Source of the DNA: Acidobacteriota bacterium
GTDB taxonomy: Bacteria > Acidobacteriota > UBA890 > WLXD01
Direction of reading: 5' to 3'
Assembly (NCBI GenBank): GCA_022571615.1
Contig: JACZXM010000008.1
Span: 1-18,528, forward strand
Length of the DNA: 18,528 bases
Part shown: positions 11,736 to 18,528 of the stretch, one piece after another
Layout: each line of letters begins with the position of its first letter
Numbering within the stretch: the first letter of the stretch is position 1
Made by a program: the position numbers and the translations under genes
The notes under the pieces: generated by a model
Database searches by the model: none
What the model saw: the letters and a program-made list of their open reading frames with translations, nothing else
What the model was told of the DNA's origin: nothing

Positions 11736-11911
11736 AGCAGCCCGTGGCAGAAGTGGCGTGGTCCCCGGCGCCCTTTGGGTTGCGTCGACAAGGGCCCATT
11801 TGCGGCGTTGCCTCTCCTCTCCGATGTCCCTGCATCGCCTCGTCGAGGGCGCCTTGCATCTGGGCCCTTGTCGGCGCAACGCGACCCACGCCACTTCTGC
11901 CACGGGCTGCT
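11736..11911. repeat. 176-bp palindromic element (MITE-like or paired REP) between rpmG and ileS
   Basis: The ends 11736-11761 and 11886-11911 are perfect 26-bp inverted repeats (AGCAGCCCGTGGCAGAAG onward to GTGG). An inner pair, 11779-11798 and 11861-11880, is inverted at 19 of 20 bases and contains CGACAAGGGCCCA. The centre is unpaired. No transposase, and no convincing target-site duplication next to the ends. It begins 17 bp upstream of the ileS start, so it would lie in the rpmG-ileS transcript as a large stem-loop. The same end sequence recurs at 5793-5819. Confidence 0.8.
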
Positions 11912-11921
11912 TGCTGGGTGT

Positions 11922-12083
11922 CTACTTCTCTTCCTTGTAGGTCACGTGCTTGCGAACGACCGGGTCGTATTTCTTGAGCTCGAGGCGCCCCGGCGTATTG
12001 CGCTTGTTCTTGACGGTGTAGTAGCGGTGCGGGCTCTCGCTGCTCCTGAGCTTGACCTGTACGCGCCTGCCAGCCTTGGCCAT
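11922..12083 (-). CDS. rpmG: 50S ribosomal protein L33
   Basis: 53 aa, normal length. [15 protein letters not shown], then [21 protein letters not shown] is the L33 signature. It has no cysteine, so it is the zinc-independent form. The start at 12083 is taken because MAKAG is the usual N-terminus; GAGAGG lies about 10 nt upstream. The frame is open to 12137 but those extra residues do not fit the family. Structural component of the large subunit near the E site. Same strand as the genes on both sides. Confidence 0.96.
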   Translation of the reverse strand: MAKAGRRVQVKLRSSESPHRYYTVKNKRNTPGRLELKKYDPVVRKHVTYKEEK

Positions 12084-12127
12084 CGTTGGTTGCCTCTCGG
12101 AGGGGTAAGAAGTCGTCGGGTTTCGGC

Positions 12128-12152
12128 ACCGACGCACAGCGCGGGCGTCGGT
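12128..12152 (-). other. Hairpin in the rpmG leader
   Basis: ACCGACGC (12128-12135) and GCGTCGGT (12145-12152) form an 8-bp stem with a 9-nt loop, 45 nt upstream of rpmG. No U-run follows in the minus direction, so it is not a standard terminator. It could end the upstream operon weakly or be part of a leader control site for rpmG. Confidence 0.35.
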
Positions 12153-12206
12153 GGCTGATTCGGAGTCCCCGCGCGTTCGATGCTACGACGCCGTGAGGAG
12201 TCTCAT

Positions 12207-12235
12207 ATTGTACATGGTGCGAGGCAGGTTCGGCA
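12207..12235 (-). promoter_or_regulatory. Possible rpmG promoter
   Basis: On the minus strand TACAAT (12212-12207) is 5 of 6 to the -10 consensus. Upstream at 17 nt is TGCCGA, a poor -35. It would give a leader of about 115 nt carrying the 12128-12152 hairpin. The gap 12084-12273 holds no gene that I can see. Confidence 0.3.
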
Positions 12236-12273
12236 TCAGCCGCGTTAGCTCAGGCGCGGGCGTGGCCTTGGCG

Positions 12274-12525
12274 TCAGGCAGAAGCGGACTCGGGAGCCGC
12301 TTCCTCCTGTGCCTCGGGCTCGGGCTGTTTCTCCGGCGGCCGCGTCAGATCGCAGTCCCGACACCGCCATCCCTTCTCTGGGTCCTCGTCGAAGTTCGCA
12401 TGCCCGCAGATCTCCTGGAGCGCGATGATGTCTTGCTCTAGCGCCTGCCGCTCATCGCCCTCCTCGAGTTTGGCGATCACCTGCTGGTGCCGAAAGCGCT
12501 TCTCCCGGATCTCGAACGGGTGCAT
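12274..12525 (-). CDS. Small hypothetical protein with CxH...CxxC putative zinc site
   Basis: 83 aa, not recognised as a named family. Residues 1-39 are predicted mostly helical and charged (REKRFRHQQVIAKLEEG). C40-G-H42 followed by C55-x-x-C58 (GWRCRDCDL) looks like a small zinc ribbon. The C-terminal 20 residues are rich in E, P and A and probably disordered. The start at 12525 lies 8 bp after the stop of the Trm112-like gene, with only a weak AGG upstream, so the two are co-transcribed. The pairing of two tiny zinc-type proteins next to translation genes suggests, but does not show, a role in translation or RNA modification. Confidence 0.7.
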   Translation of the reverse strand: MHPFEIREKRFRHQQVIAKLEEGDERQALEQDIIALQEICGHANFDEDPEKGWRCRDCDLTRPPEKQPEPEAQEEAAPESASA

Positions 12526-12533
12526 CTGCTTGC

Positions 12534-12785
12534 CTAACCCTCGAGCGGGATGGCTTCATCGATGAGCATGATCGGGATGTCGTCTCGGATGGCGTACAGG
12601 TACTTGCCGTCCTCGCGAACGAGCCCGGCCTCGACCTCCTGATCCACGGGCTCATTGCCGCGATTGCGGACCTGTCCTTGGCGGATGCGAGCGTTGAGCG
12701 CCTCGAGCTCGGAGCTGGATGCGAGGCGCACCGGGGTCTTATCCTCGGGGCAGGCGAGGATTTCGAGCAGCTCTTGGTCGATCAT
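12534..12785 (-). CDS. Trm112 / YcaR-family small protein
   Basis: 83 aa. MIDQELLEILACPEDKTPVRL at the start and YLYAIRDDIPIMLIDEA near the end are the two hallmarks of the Trm112p-like (UPF0434) family, whose eukaryotic member activates methyltransferases acting on tRNA, rRNA and release factor; the bacterial role is less clear. A middle insert of charged sequence (about 25-55) makes it longer than the ~60-residue E. coli YcaR. Only the single Cys of the LACP motif is present. The start at 12785 has GGGAGG about 8 nt upstream. First gene of the minus-strand group; divergent from the DoxX gene. Confidence 0.85.
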   Translation of the reverse strand: MIDQELLEILACPEDKTPVRLASSSELEALNARIRQGQVRNRGNEPVDQEVEAGLVREDGKYLYAIRDDIPIMLIDEAIPLEG

Positions 12786-12908
12786 CGGCTTCCCTCCCGT
12801 TGCAACGTCGGTAAAGCTACCATGCAGCGCTTGGTCATGCTGCACCGCAGATGGCCGTGTGGGAGAGTAGTAGCTTCGTTCTCTAACCCCGCAGAGGCAG
12901 CGAGGCGA

Positions 12909-13376
12909 ATGACGCGCACAACGTCCCAGGACATTGCTCTGTTGCTGTTGCGATTCGTCGGCCTATACCTGGCGCTAGGCCACGGTTTGGGGAAGATTGT
13001 CGCCCTGACCAGCGGCAGCGGTGCCGGCATCGTTCGCATGGTCGATGGTCTCGGGTTCCCGGCTCCGGCGCTGTTTGCCTGGGCTTTGGCGCTGGCGGAA
13101 TTTGCCGGGGGACTGTGCGTGTTTGTCGGACTTCGAACCCGCGTTGCGGCGTTCTTCCCCGCCTTTGCGATGCTTGTCGCGGCCTTCGTCAACCATGGTG
13201 CGATGACCCGTTGGCTCGCCTGGATCGGCCTTTCCGCAGCTACGCCCGAGGAGGTCCGCGCCGCTGGCAACCCCGAGCTCGCCATCCTATACGCGTTGAG
13301 CTTCGCGACCCTCGTCGTGCTCGGCGGGGGCCGGTTGTCGTTGGACGAGCGGCTGAAGGGACGGCGTTTCAGATGA
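12909..13376 (+). CDS. DoxX-family inner membrane protein
   Basis: 155 aa with four hydrophobic segments (about residues 9-28, 46-66, 69-94 and 128-146). LLRFVGLYLALGHGLGKI, FAWALALAEFAGGLCVFVGLRTR and the NPELAILYALSF stretch are typical of the DoxX/DoxD-like family. Members are small quinone-linked or redox-associated membrane proteins of varied function; a precise role cannot be assigned. The ATG at 12909 follows GAGGCGA. Upstream in-frame sequence from 12678 is antisense to the Trm112-like gene and is not protein-like. Its stop overlaps the next start as ATGA. Confidence 0.87.
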   Translation: MTRTTSQDIALLLLRFVGLYLALGHGLGKIVALTSGSGAGIVRMVDGLGFPAPALFAWALALAEFAGGLCVFVGLRTRVAAFFPAFAMLVAAFVNHGAMTRWLAWIGLSAATPEEVRAAGNPELAILYALSFATLVVLGGGRLSLDERLKGRRFR

Positions 13377-15574
13377 CGATGCGAACCTTTGGGAAACTGG
13401 CGCTAGCCGGCGTGGTGGCCATGGTGATGGCCGCTTGGACGGTGACCGGCGCGGCACAATCCGCTGCCCCTCAGTTCCGTACGACGGTCGAGATCGTGCA
13501 GCTACAGGTGGGGGTGGCGGCCGACAACGGCGAGTTCGTCAGCGGGCTGCAACCGGAAGACTTCCTGCTGCGTATCGACGGGCAGCCGCGCGAGGTCCAG
13601 TTCGTTTTCGAGGTGGATCTGCGTCGGGAGGCCCCCGGCGACGACGCGGCGCTGGCGGTCGACTCGCCGCGGGCGCGCCCTCGCCCGCAGCCCCGTCCGG
13701 TGGCGGCGCGGCGACATTGGATGCTGTTCTTCGACTTCAGCTTTACCACCCGCCGCGGCGTGCTGAAGGCGCGGGAAGCGGGGCTCCGCTTCCTGCGCGA
13801 GCAGGTGCACCCGGAGGATCTGGTCGGCGTTGCGACCGCCAATCGCTACGGAATCAGGCTCCTGAGCCCGTTTTCGAGTCACCACGCCCAGGCGCTCGAG
13901 GCCGTCGACACCTTGGGCCTGGTGGACGCGAGCGACCTGATCACCTCGGGCTTTGATGCTCAGGAGTCCATTGCCCAGGCGCTTGCCGAAATGGCAGCCG
14001 GTCCCGCCGGGACCGACGGCGGAATCGGCGCCACGCTCGACGCGATGGAGTTTCGGGAGTACGTCGCTAACGTGGCCAACTACACCGAGCAGATGCGCCA
14101 GTTCGGACAGATGCTGCAGGCGATCGAGGGTCGTAAGCACGTGGTGTTTTTCTCCAGCGGGTTCGAGGATCGGGCCTTCACCGGCATGACGCTCGGGCAG
14201 CTTGCGGCGGGCGCGGAGGCGCGTGCCACGAGCCCGGAGGCCTATGCCAGCGATCCCGAGCAGATGTACGGGGCGGCCGAGGTGCGGTCCGGCCTGCGCG
14301 AGATGATCGACGTGTTTCGCGGTGCTGATGCCGTGGTACACGCCATCGATCCCTCGGGGCTGCGCGATTCTGGCAACAGCGAGGTCTCCCGGATGCGGAG
14401 TGCGGTGGGCAATCCCGGCTCCGGCGGTGACCTGAGCTCCAACGCGGCCCGCACCGGCCATCAGGCACTCTCGGCCATCGCCAGCGGCACCGGCGGCACC
14501 GTCGATTGGGCGATGAACGACCTGTCCGTCGCGTTGGCCCGAATCGAGCGCTCGACGGCGGCCTTCTACGTGATTGCCTACCGCAAGCTGGAGCGCGACG
14601 CGGCAACCGTGAAGATCCAGGTCGACCTGGCGCGGCCCGGAGCCAAGGTGGTATCGGCCCCGAGCCGGCTCACGCCGCCGCCACAGTATCGCGACATGAG
14701 CCCGGCCCAGCGGCAGCTGCAGCTGGCCGAGCTCCTCAATGACGAGGTGGAGCGGCGCGAGATCTCGTTCGAAAGCCAGGTGGTGAGCTTTCCGGGCGAC
14801 GACAACACGGGTCGCCAGGTACTGATCTTGCAAGTGCCCGGCCTCGAGCTCGAGCGATTGGCCGAGGCTCGCGGCGATGACCGCGTCGAGCTGGAGATCG
14901 CTGCTCTGGCGCTCGACGACGACGGTGAGGTTCTGGACTCGTTCCGGCGCCGGGTAACGATCGATATCGAGCGTATGCGTCAGCGCGGACCGATGCAGGA
15001 GCAAAGCTTCCACTACGCCGACAGCGTCGACACGCCGCCAGGCGAGCACCGCCTTCGGTTGCTGTTGCGCGAGGCCGAGATTGGCTGGCTCAGCACCCGG
15101 ACCCAGCGCTATTGGTCACCCGAAGTGTCGCCACAGCCGACGATGGCTCGGCCCATGGTGCTCTCCTCCTCCGGGTGGCCGGCGCCACCGCGAGACGACG
15201 CCGCAGGCTTCGATCCGCTGGTGTTCAACGGTCGCCGGTTGGTGCCGATCGCGGCTCCGGTGATCGAGCCTGGAGACCGGTTTCGACTCCTGGTCGTGCT
15301 CTATCATGTGCCCCGCCATCCGGTCTCAGGTGAGGTGCTCGCCGGCGTTGCCCTGGAGCTCGAGGACGCGCAGGACGATCCCTATCGACTGACCGAATTG
15401 GAGATCATCGGCAGCGCCCACGACCCCCAGTCCGATGCCACGCAGTTGTTGATCGAATCCCGGCTGCCGGCGCATGTGCGCCCCGGCACCGCGCGGCTGT
15501 GGGTGCGTCTGATCGATCGTGTCAGCGGCGAGCGCATCGAGGAACAAACGGGAATTTTCGTGTCCTCGAGCTGA
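13373..15574 (+). CDS. Secreted protein with VWFA-related Acidobacterial domain
   Basis: 733 aa. Signal peptide: MTMRTFGKLA, hydrophobic core, then TGAAQS. A short N-terminal domain (37-82, VEIVQLQVGVAADNGEFVSGLQPEDFLL pattern) is usual before this VWA domain. The VWA domain starts at HWMLFFDFSFTTRR with a MIDAS-like DxSxT at D121, S123 and T125; further marks are GRKHVVFFSSGFED, the NRYGIRLLSPFS strand and YVIAYRK at the end of the domain, with a large insert between. The C-terminal ~250 residues are beta-rich (Ig-like) and carry no motif I know. This architecture is expanded in Acidobacteriota, where its function is largely unknown; metal-dependent protein adhesion is the usual guess. Start at 13373 (ATGA overlap with the DoxX gene); 13379 is an alternative. 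Confidence 0.88.
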   Translation: MTMRTFGKLALAGVVAMVMAAWTVTGAAQSAAPQFRTTVEIVQLQVGVAADNGEFVSGLQPEDFLLRIDGQPREVQFVFEVDLRREAPGDDAALAVDSPRARPRPQPRPVAARRHWMLFFDFSFTTRRGVLKAREAGLRFLREQVHPEDLVGVATANRYGIRLLSPFSSHHAQALEAVDTLGLVDASDLITSGFDAQESIAQALAEMAAGPAGTDGGIGATLDAMEFREYVANVANYTEQMRQFGQMLQAIEGRKHVVFFSSGFEDRAFTGMTLGQLAAGAEARATSPEAYASDPEQMYGAAEVRSGLREMIDVFRGADAVVHAIDPSGLRDSGNSEVSRMRSAVGNPGSGGDLSSNAARTGHQALSAIASGTGGTVDWAMNDLSVALARIERSTAAFYVIAYRKLERDAATVKIQVDLARPGAKVVSAPSRLTPPPQYRDMSPAQRQLQLAELLNDEVERREISFESQVVSFPGDDNTGRQVLILQVPGLELERLAEARGDDRVELEIAALALDDDGEVLDSFRRRVTIDIERMRQRGPMQEQSFHYADSVDTPPGEHRLRLLLREAEIGWLSTRTQRYWSPEVSPQPTMARPMVLSSSGWPAPPRDDAAGFDPLVFNGRRLVPIAAPVIEPGDRFRLLVVLYHVPRHPVSGEVLAGVALELEDAQDDPYRLTELEIIGSAHDPQSDATQLLIESRLPAHVRPGTARLWVRLIDRVSGERIEEQTGIFVSSS

Positions 15575-15585
15575 GCGCATCGGCT

Positions 15586-15621
15586 TCCGTCGCGCCACCC
15601 GGTGTCTAACTCGGCGACGGA
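15586..15621. terminator. Possible hairpin at convergent gene ends
   Basis: TCCGTCGC (15586-15593) pairs with GCGACGGA (15614-15621) across a 20-nt loop. It sits at the meeting point of the VWFA and TerC genes and covers the TerC stop. No U-run on either side; called only from position and symmetry. Confidence 0.3.
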
Positions 15622-16131
15622 TAGCGCTCCCGTAGATGTAGCGGGGGCACGCGTCGCGGCCCGCGTCGGCGCAGGTTGAGCGTTTCTACGAACACCGAGA
15701 AGCTCATCGCGAAGTAAATATAGCCCTTGGAAATGTGTTGCCCGACGCCCTCGGCGACCAGCGACATACCGATCAGTAGCAGGAACGACAACGCCAGCAT
15801 CTTGACCGTCGGGTGTTGTTCCACGAACGACGCCACCACCGAGGCTGACAGCATCATCACGGCCACCGAGATGACGATCGCCGTCACCATGACGGCAACG
15901 TCGTCGGCCATGTCCTCGGTCGAGCGCATGATCGAAGCGATTGCGAACAATAAACCGACCCGCACCAGCATCGCCGCCCCCAGGCCCAACACCCGAGCGC
16001 GACCCTGCTGCGCAGCCGGCAGCTTGGCGGCCAGTATGGCGATGAAAATGACGTTGTCGATCCCCAGGACGATCTCCAGCAGCGTCAGGGTCACCAGGGC
16101 GCCAGATGTTCGGGTCGGTCAGCCAGTCCAT
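15606..16131 (-). pseudogene. TerC-family membrane protein, broken by frameshift and internal deletion
   Basis: The start at 16131 gives MDWLTDPNIW, the conserved TerC N-terminus. One extra base (C on the coding strand, at 16101 within GGCGCC) then shifts the frame; skipping it restores ALVTLTLLEIVLGIDNVIF. The end is also canonical: HPTVKMLALSFLLLIG, QHISKGYIYFAMSFSVFVETLNLR. Between them RVGLLFAIASIMRSTE joins directly to DMADDVAVMVTAIVI near 15912, so about 65-75 residues of the normal middle, including the second metal-site helix (DIVFSLDSV type), are missing. Only ~174 residues remain of about 240. TerC proteins are multi-pass membrane proteins tied to metal export. As it stands the gene cannot make a normal product; sequence error is an alternative. 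It starts 10 bp after the Nudix stop. Confidence 0.82.
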
Positions 16132-16141
16132 CCCGGTCTCC

Positions 16142-16678
16142 TCAATTCAGCTCGACCAGCCGGTGATCGAGCATCGCGTCGTCGTCGAAGATGAATCGTC
16201 CCGTAAAACTCCGTCCTTGCAGCAACAACGGCAGCCAGTAACGGTCGTCCGCCCACATTTGCTCGTAGGGAATGCCTTCGGTCGGGAACCAGAGGGGAAC
16301 GGCCTCGTCGGTCTCCACTGGAACTCCCAGGCAGCGGTCGGCGCGGAACACCCAGACGTGGATCGAGTAGCCGTCTACGAACTGGAATCGCAGCTCGCCG
16401 TGGTGGCGGATCCCCTCCGGGGTCACCCGTAGCTCCTCTTGCACCTCGCGGATGGCAGCTTGCTCGGGACTCTCGTCGGGCTCCAGACGTCCGCCGGGGC
16501 CGTTGATCTTGCCGGCACCGAGGCCTCTCTTCTTGCGGATCAGGAGAATCTTGCCGTCACGCACCACGAACAGCAACGTGGCGCGATCGACCGGCTGCCA
16601 TCGATCCCAGTCGATCTCGTCAACACGGCGGGGGCAATGTTCGGCGCGCAGTTCGGGGATCTCGGTCGAGTTGCTCAT
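16142..16678 (-). CDS. MTH1-like Nudix hydrolase (8-oxo-dGTP diphosphatase type)
   Basis: 178 aa. Start MSNSTEIPE at 16678 with GTAGGAT about 9 nt upstream; the frame is open to 16885 but that part is low-complexity and not family-like. The Nudix box runs G63-x5-E69-x7-R77-E78-x-x-E81-E82 ([21 protein letters not shown]), with R84 in place of the usual Gly. The wider alignment is to human NUDT1/MTH1 rather than E. coli Mut[14 protein letters not shown] supplies the Asn of MTH1 N33, and [14 protein letters not shown] (141-154) matches MWPDDSYWFPLLLQ with W117, D119 and D120. It therefore probably removes oxidised purine nucleotides in the cytoplasm. It leads a two-gene unit with the TerC gene. 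Confidence 0.92.
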   Translation of the reverse strand: MSNSTEIPELRAEHCPRRVDEIDWDRWQPVDRATLLFVVRDGKILLIRKKRGLGAGKINGPGGRLEPDESPEQAAIREVQEELRVTPEGIRHHGELRFQFVDGYSIHVWVFRADRCLGVPVETDEAVPLWFPTEGIPYEQMWADDRYWLPLLLQGRSFTGRFIFDDDAMLDHRLVELN

Positions 16679-16920
16679 CGGACGAATCCTACCTTGTGGG
16701 TCGTGTTGGACGAATCGGAGGGACGACCTCATCCCCTGCTGCTGCCACTGCCGGTGTCTCTGGTGGTCTCGGTGGGAGGCGATGGGTGATGGAGCAAGAT
16801 CGGGCGCTCCCACAAGGGCAGCGCCCCGTCCTACCCCCCGACCAAGTTGTGGCGGGGGCCGCGCAGAAGGAGGGATCTGGCGCACGGCCCTACTGCCGGG
16901 TTCCTACCCTCAAGCGCTCT
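16679..16920. other. Non-coding stretch holding a palindromic repeat and the composition break
   Basis: No gene is recognised here. From 16679 to about 16910 the sequence keeps the high GC of the left part; from about 16920 A/T-rich words (GAAAAAGATAAA) appear and zwf homology begins at once. The join to the foreign-looking tail lies within roughly 16890-16925. The in-frame translation before 16918 does not resemble the start of any G6PD. Confidence 0.6.
16802..16826. repeat. Short palindromic repeat (GGGCGCT / AGCGCCC)
   Basis: GGGCGCT (16802-16808) and AGCGCCC (16820-16826) flank CCCACAAGGGC. It resembles the dispersed 'GTAGGGGCGAC-CCTTGTGG-TCGCCC' style intergenic repeats seen in many environmental bacterial genomes. 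It lies about 100 bp before the suspected junction. Confidence 0.5.
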
Positions 16921-18225
16921 GAAAAAGATAAACTCGACCCTGCTATCTGGGACGACTTTCTCAAAAGTTGCTACTATGAAAGAGGAGGGTATGAAGATCC
17001 TGCCACGTACACAAGACTTAAAGAACGTCTTGAAACCCTTGAAAAAACGCATCGCACACGTGGGAATCGCCTCTTCTACCTTGCCATTCCCCCGCACCTG
17101 GATGCCGTTGTCACCCACCTCTTAGGAAATGTAAAACTCCTCCAAAGGCCCGGACCCGAAATTCCCTGGTCTCGGATCGTCTTTGAAAAACCTTTTGGGA
17201 GCGATCTGAAAAGTACCTTTGCACTGAATGCCGAGATTCAAAAGGTTCTTTCGGAGGATCAGATTTACCGGATCGATCATTACCTCGGAAAGGAGACAGT
17301 GCAGAATATCCTGATGTTCCGTTTTGCGAACACGATCTTTGAACCGGTTTGGACCCGGGAGTATATCGATCACGTGCAGATTACCGTTTCGGAAAGCCTT
17401 GGGGTTGAGTATCGCGCAAGATACTACGAGGGAGCCGGGGTGATTCGGGATATGTTCCAAAATCATATCTTCCAACTCCTCTGCTTGGTCGCCATGGAGC
17501 CGCCCGCAAGTTTTGATGCGGACCACCTCGACGATGAGAAAATAAAGATTCTCCAGTCCATTCGTCCATTCACACAGGCGTCGATCCCCACACTCGCCAT
17601 TCGTGGGCAGTATGGCCCAAGCCGAGTCAATGGGAAAGAGGTCATCGGCTATCGAGACGAAGAAAATGTCCAAAACCATTCCACAACAGATACCTTTGCG
17701 GCGATCACCTTTTTCATCGACAACTGGCGATGGCAGGGCGTTCCGTTTTATCTGAGAAGCGGAAAGCGCCTTAAAAAGTCATTTGCTGAAATCGCGATCC
17801 AGTTCCGGCGGGTTCCGCATTTGATCTTCCGCGGTGTCTCCTCGGAGGTCCTGAATCCAAACACCTTGATCTTCCGGATCCAGCCCGATGAAGGAATTTT
17901 CTTGACGTTCGAAGCAAAGCATCCGGGGGCGAAACTCTGCTTGAGCTCAGTCACCATGAACTTCAATTATCAAGAGGCCTACGGGATGGAACTCCCCGGC
18001 GCTTATGAAAGACTTCTGTTAGATTGTATGACGCGTGACAAGACCCTCTTTTCAAGAAGCGATTGGCTTGAGCTTTCCTGGAAACTGCTGATGCCGCTGA
18101 TTGACTCCTGGGCCACACAAGAGGCACCAGGTTATCCAAATTACCCAAGCGGCAGTTGGGGACCGAAGGCAGCCGATTCTCTTCTAGAACAGGATGGACG
18201 TCGATGGCGAAACCCAACCGAATAA
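16921..18225 (+). pseudogene. zwf: Glucose-6-phosphate dehydrogenase, 5' truncated
   Basis: 434 codons of clear G6PD: KLDPAIWDDF aligns at about residue 96 of the E. coli enzyme, then FYLAIPP, the EKPFG substrate loop, RIDHYLGKETVQN (catalytic His region), VEYRARYYEGAGVIRDMFQNH, and PFYLRSGKRL. The first ~95 residues, with the NADP-binding GxxGDL fingerprint, are missing. The frame continues upstream to 16696 but translates high-GC non-coding DNA, so that start is false. The enzyme would oxidise glucose 6-phosphate to 6-phosphogluconolactone. Base composition and codon use are unlike the rest of the window. Most likely the intact gene is elsewhere and this is a contig join; a real truncating insertion is the alternative. 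Overlaps pgl by 22 bp. Confidence 0.93.
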
Positions 18226-18528
18226 TTTTTACAGATCTTGAGGCGATGAGTCACGAGGCAGCGAAACGCTTCGTGAAAGCCTCCCAAAAAGCGATCGCGG
18301 TACGAGGGCAATTCGTAACAGCCCTCTCTGGCGGGAGAACTTCCAAACAGGTTTATGCGCTTCTCGCCCATTCGCCTTATCGGGATGAAATTTCTTGGGA
18401 AAAAGTCCATATTTTTTTATCCGATGAGCGGTTTGTCCCTTTTCATGACCCCGAAAGTAATTTCGGCATCATTCATGAAAAACTGATCTCAAAGATAGAC
18501 TCCTCGGAAGCCAATCAGCATCCTTTTT
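18204..18528 (+). CDS. pgl: 6-phosphogluconolactonase (3' truncated by window end)
   Basis: The 108 visible residues begin MAKPNRIIFTDLEAMSHEAA. TALSGGRTSKQVYALLA and WEKVHIFLSDERFVPFHDPESNFG are the two conserved blocks of the SOL/DevB-type lactonase: the phosphate-binding GG and the DER-VP-D-SN motif. It hydrolyses 6-phosphogluconolactone, the product of zwf, which it overlaps by 22 bp (ATG at 18204, zwf stop at 18223-18225). The normal protein is about 230-250 aa, so the C-terminal half lies beyond the window. Same low-GC composition as zwf, so both come from the same genome. Confidence 0.92.
   Translation, partial: MAKPNRIIFTDLEAMSHEAAKRFVKASQKAIAVRGQFVTALSGGRTSKQVYALLAHSPYRDEISWEKVHIFLSDERFVPFHDPESNFGIIHEKLISKIDSSEANQHPF

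Noticed and set aside
11730..11920. Target-site duplication around the palindromic element
   Set aside because: No matching direct repeat is visible beside 11736 and 11911.
13502..15049. 515-codon minus-strand open frame
   Set aside because: Shadow of the VWFA-type gene; His/Arg/Gly-rich without known domain.
16696..16920. N-terminal extension of zwf in the same frame
   Set aside because: Does not resemble any G6PD N-terminus and overlaps the Nudix promoter region and a palindrome; only the part from about 16921 is homologous.

Overview
The window reads as GC-rich environmental bacterial DNA, most like an Acidobacteriota or Gemmatimonadota-type genome. The lineage markers are a protein of the 'VWFA-related Acidobacterial domain' type (13373-15574) and an operon of exported, partly degenerate amidohydrolases. 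The last ~1.6 kb (from about 16,920) has clearly lower GC and different codon use. It begins inside a glucose-6-phosphate dehydrogenase gene, so it is either a foreign segment or, more likely, sequence from another organism joined in assembly.

Layout, left to right. (1) 5545-1, minus strand: a three-gene operon of exported hydrolases. It holds a 932-aa double amidohydrolase, a 434-aa amidohydrolase (ATGA overlap) and an ORF whose N-terminal 235 residues are an M19 dipeptidase and whose next ~150 residues are an ATP-grasp ligase-like domain, open to the window edge. (2) 5761-8456, plus strand, divergent: an exported M20 peptidase followed after 2 bp by ornithine carbamoyltransferase. (3) 12785-8563, minus strand: Trm112-like protein, a small putative zinc protein, ribosomal protein L33 and isoleucyl-tRNA synthetase. 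A 176-bp palindromic element with 26-bp perfect terminal inverted repeats sits between rpmG and ileS. (4) 12909-15574, plus strand: a DoxX-family membrane protein overlapping the VWFA-type secreted protein. (5) 16678-15606, minus strand: an MTH1-like Nudix hydrolase, then a TerC-family membrane protein broken by a frameshift and an internal deletion. (6) 16921-18528, plus strand: a 5'-truncated zwf overlapping a 3'-truncated pgl.

Functional reading: the left third suits a bacterium that degrades peptides or amides outside the cytoplasm, with exported amidohydrolases, an M20 enzyme and an M19 dipeptidase around one divergent promoter region. The middle is housekeeping translation. zwf-pgl would be the oxidative pentose phosphate entry of whichever genome that tail belongs to.

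Caution on 'novel system' claims: three places show abrupt joins between otherwise well-conserved proteins (M19/ATP-grasp near 732, TerC near 15912, zwf near 16920). They could be true rearrangements, but together they raise the chance of assembly or consensus errors. The signals I find most worth following are the palindromic element with a third copy of its end inside a signal-peptide region, the loss of metal ligands in two of three amidohydrolase units, and the M19/ATP-grasp ORF. No tRNA, rRNA, CRISPR array, transposase or phage gene was recognised.
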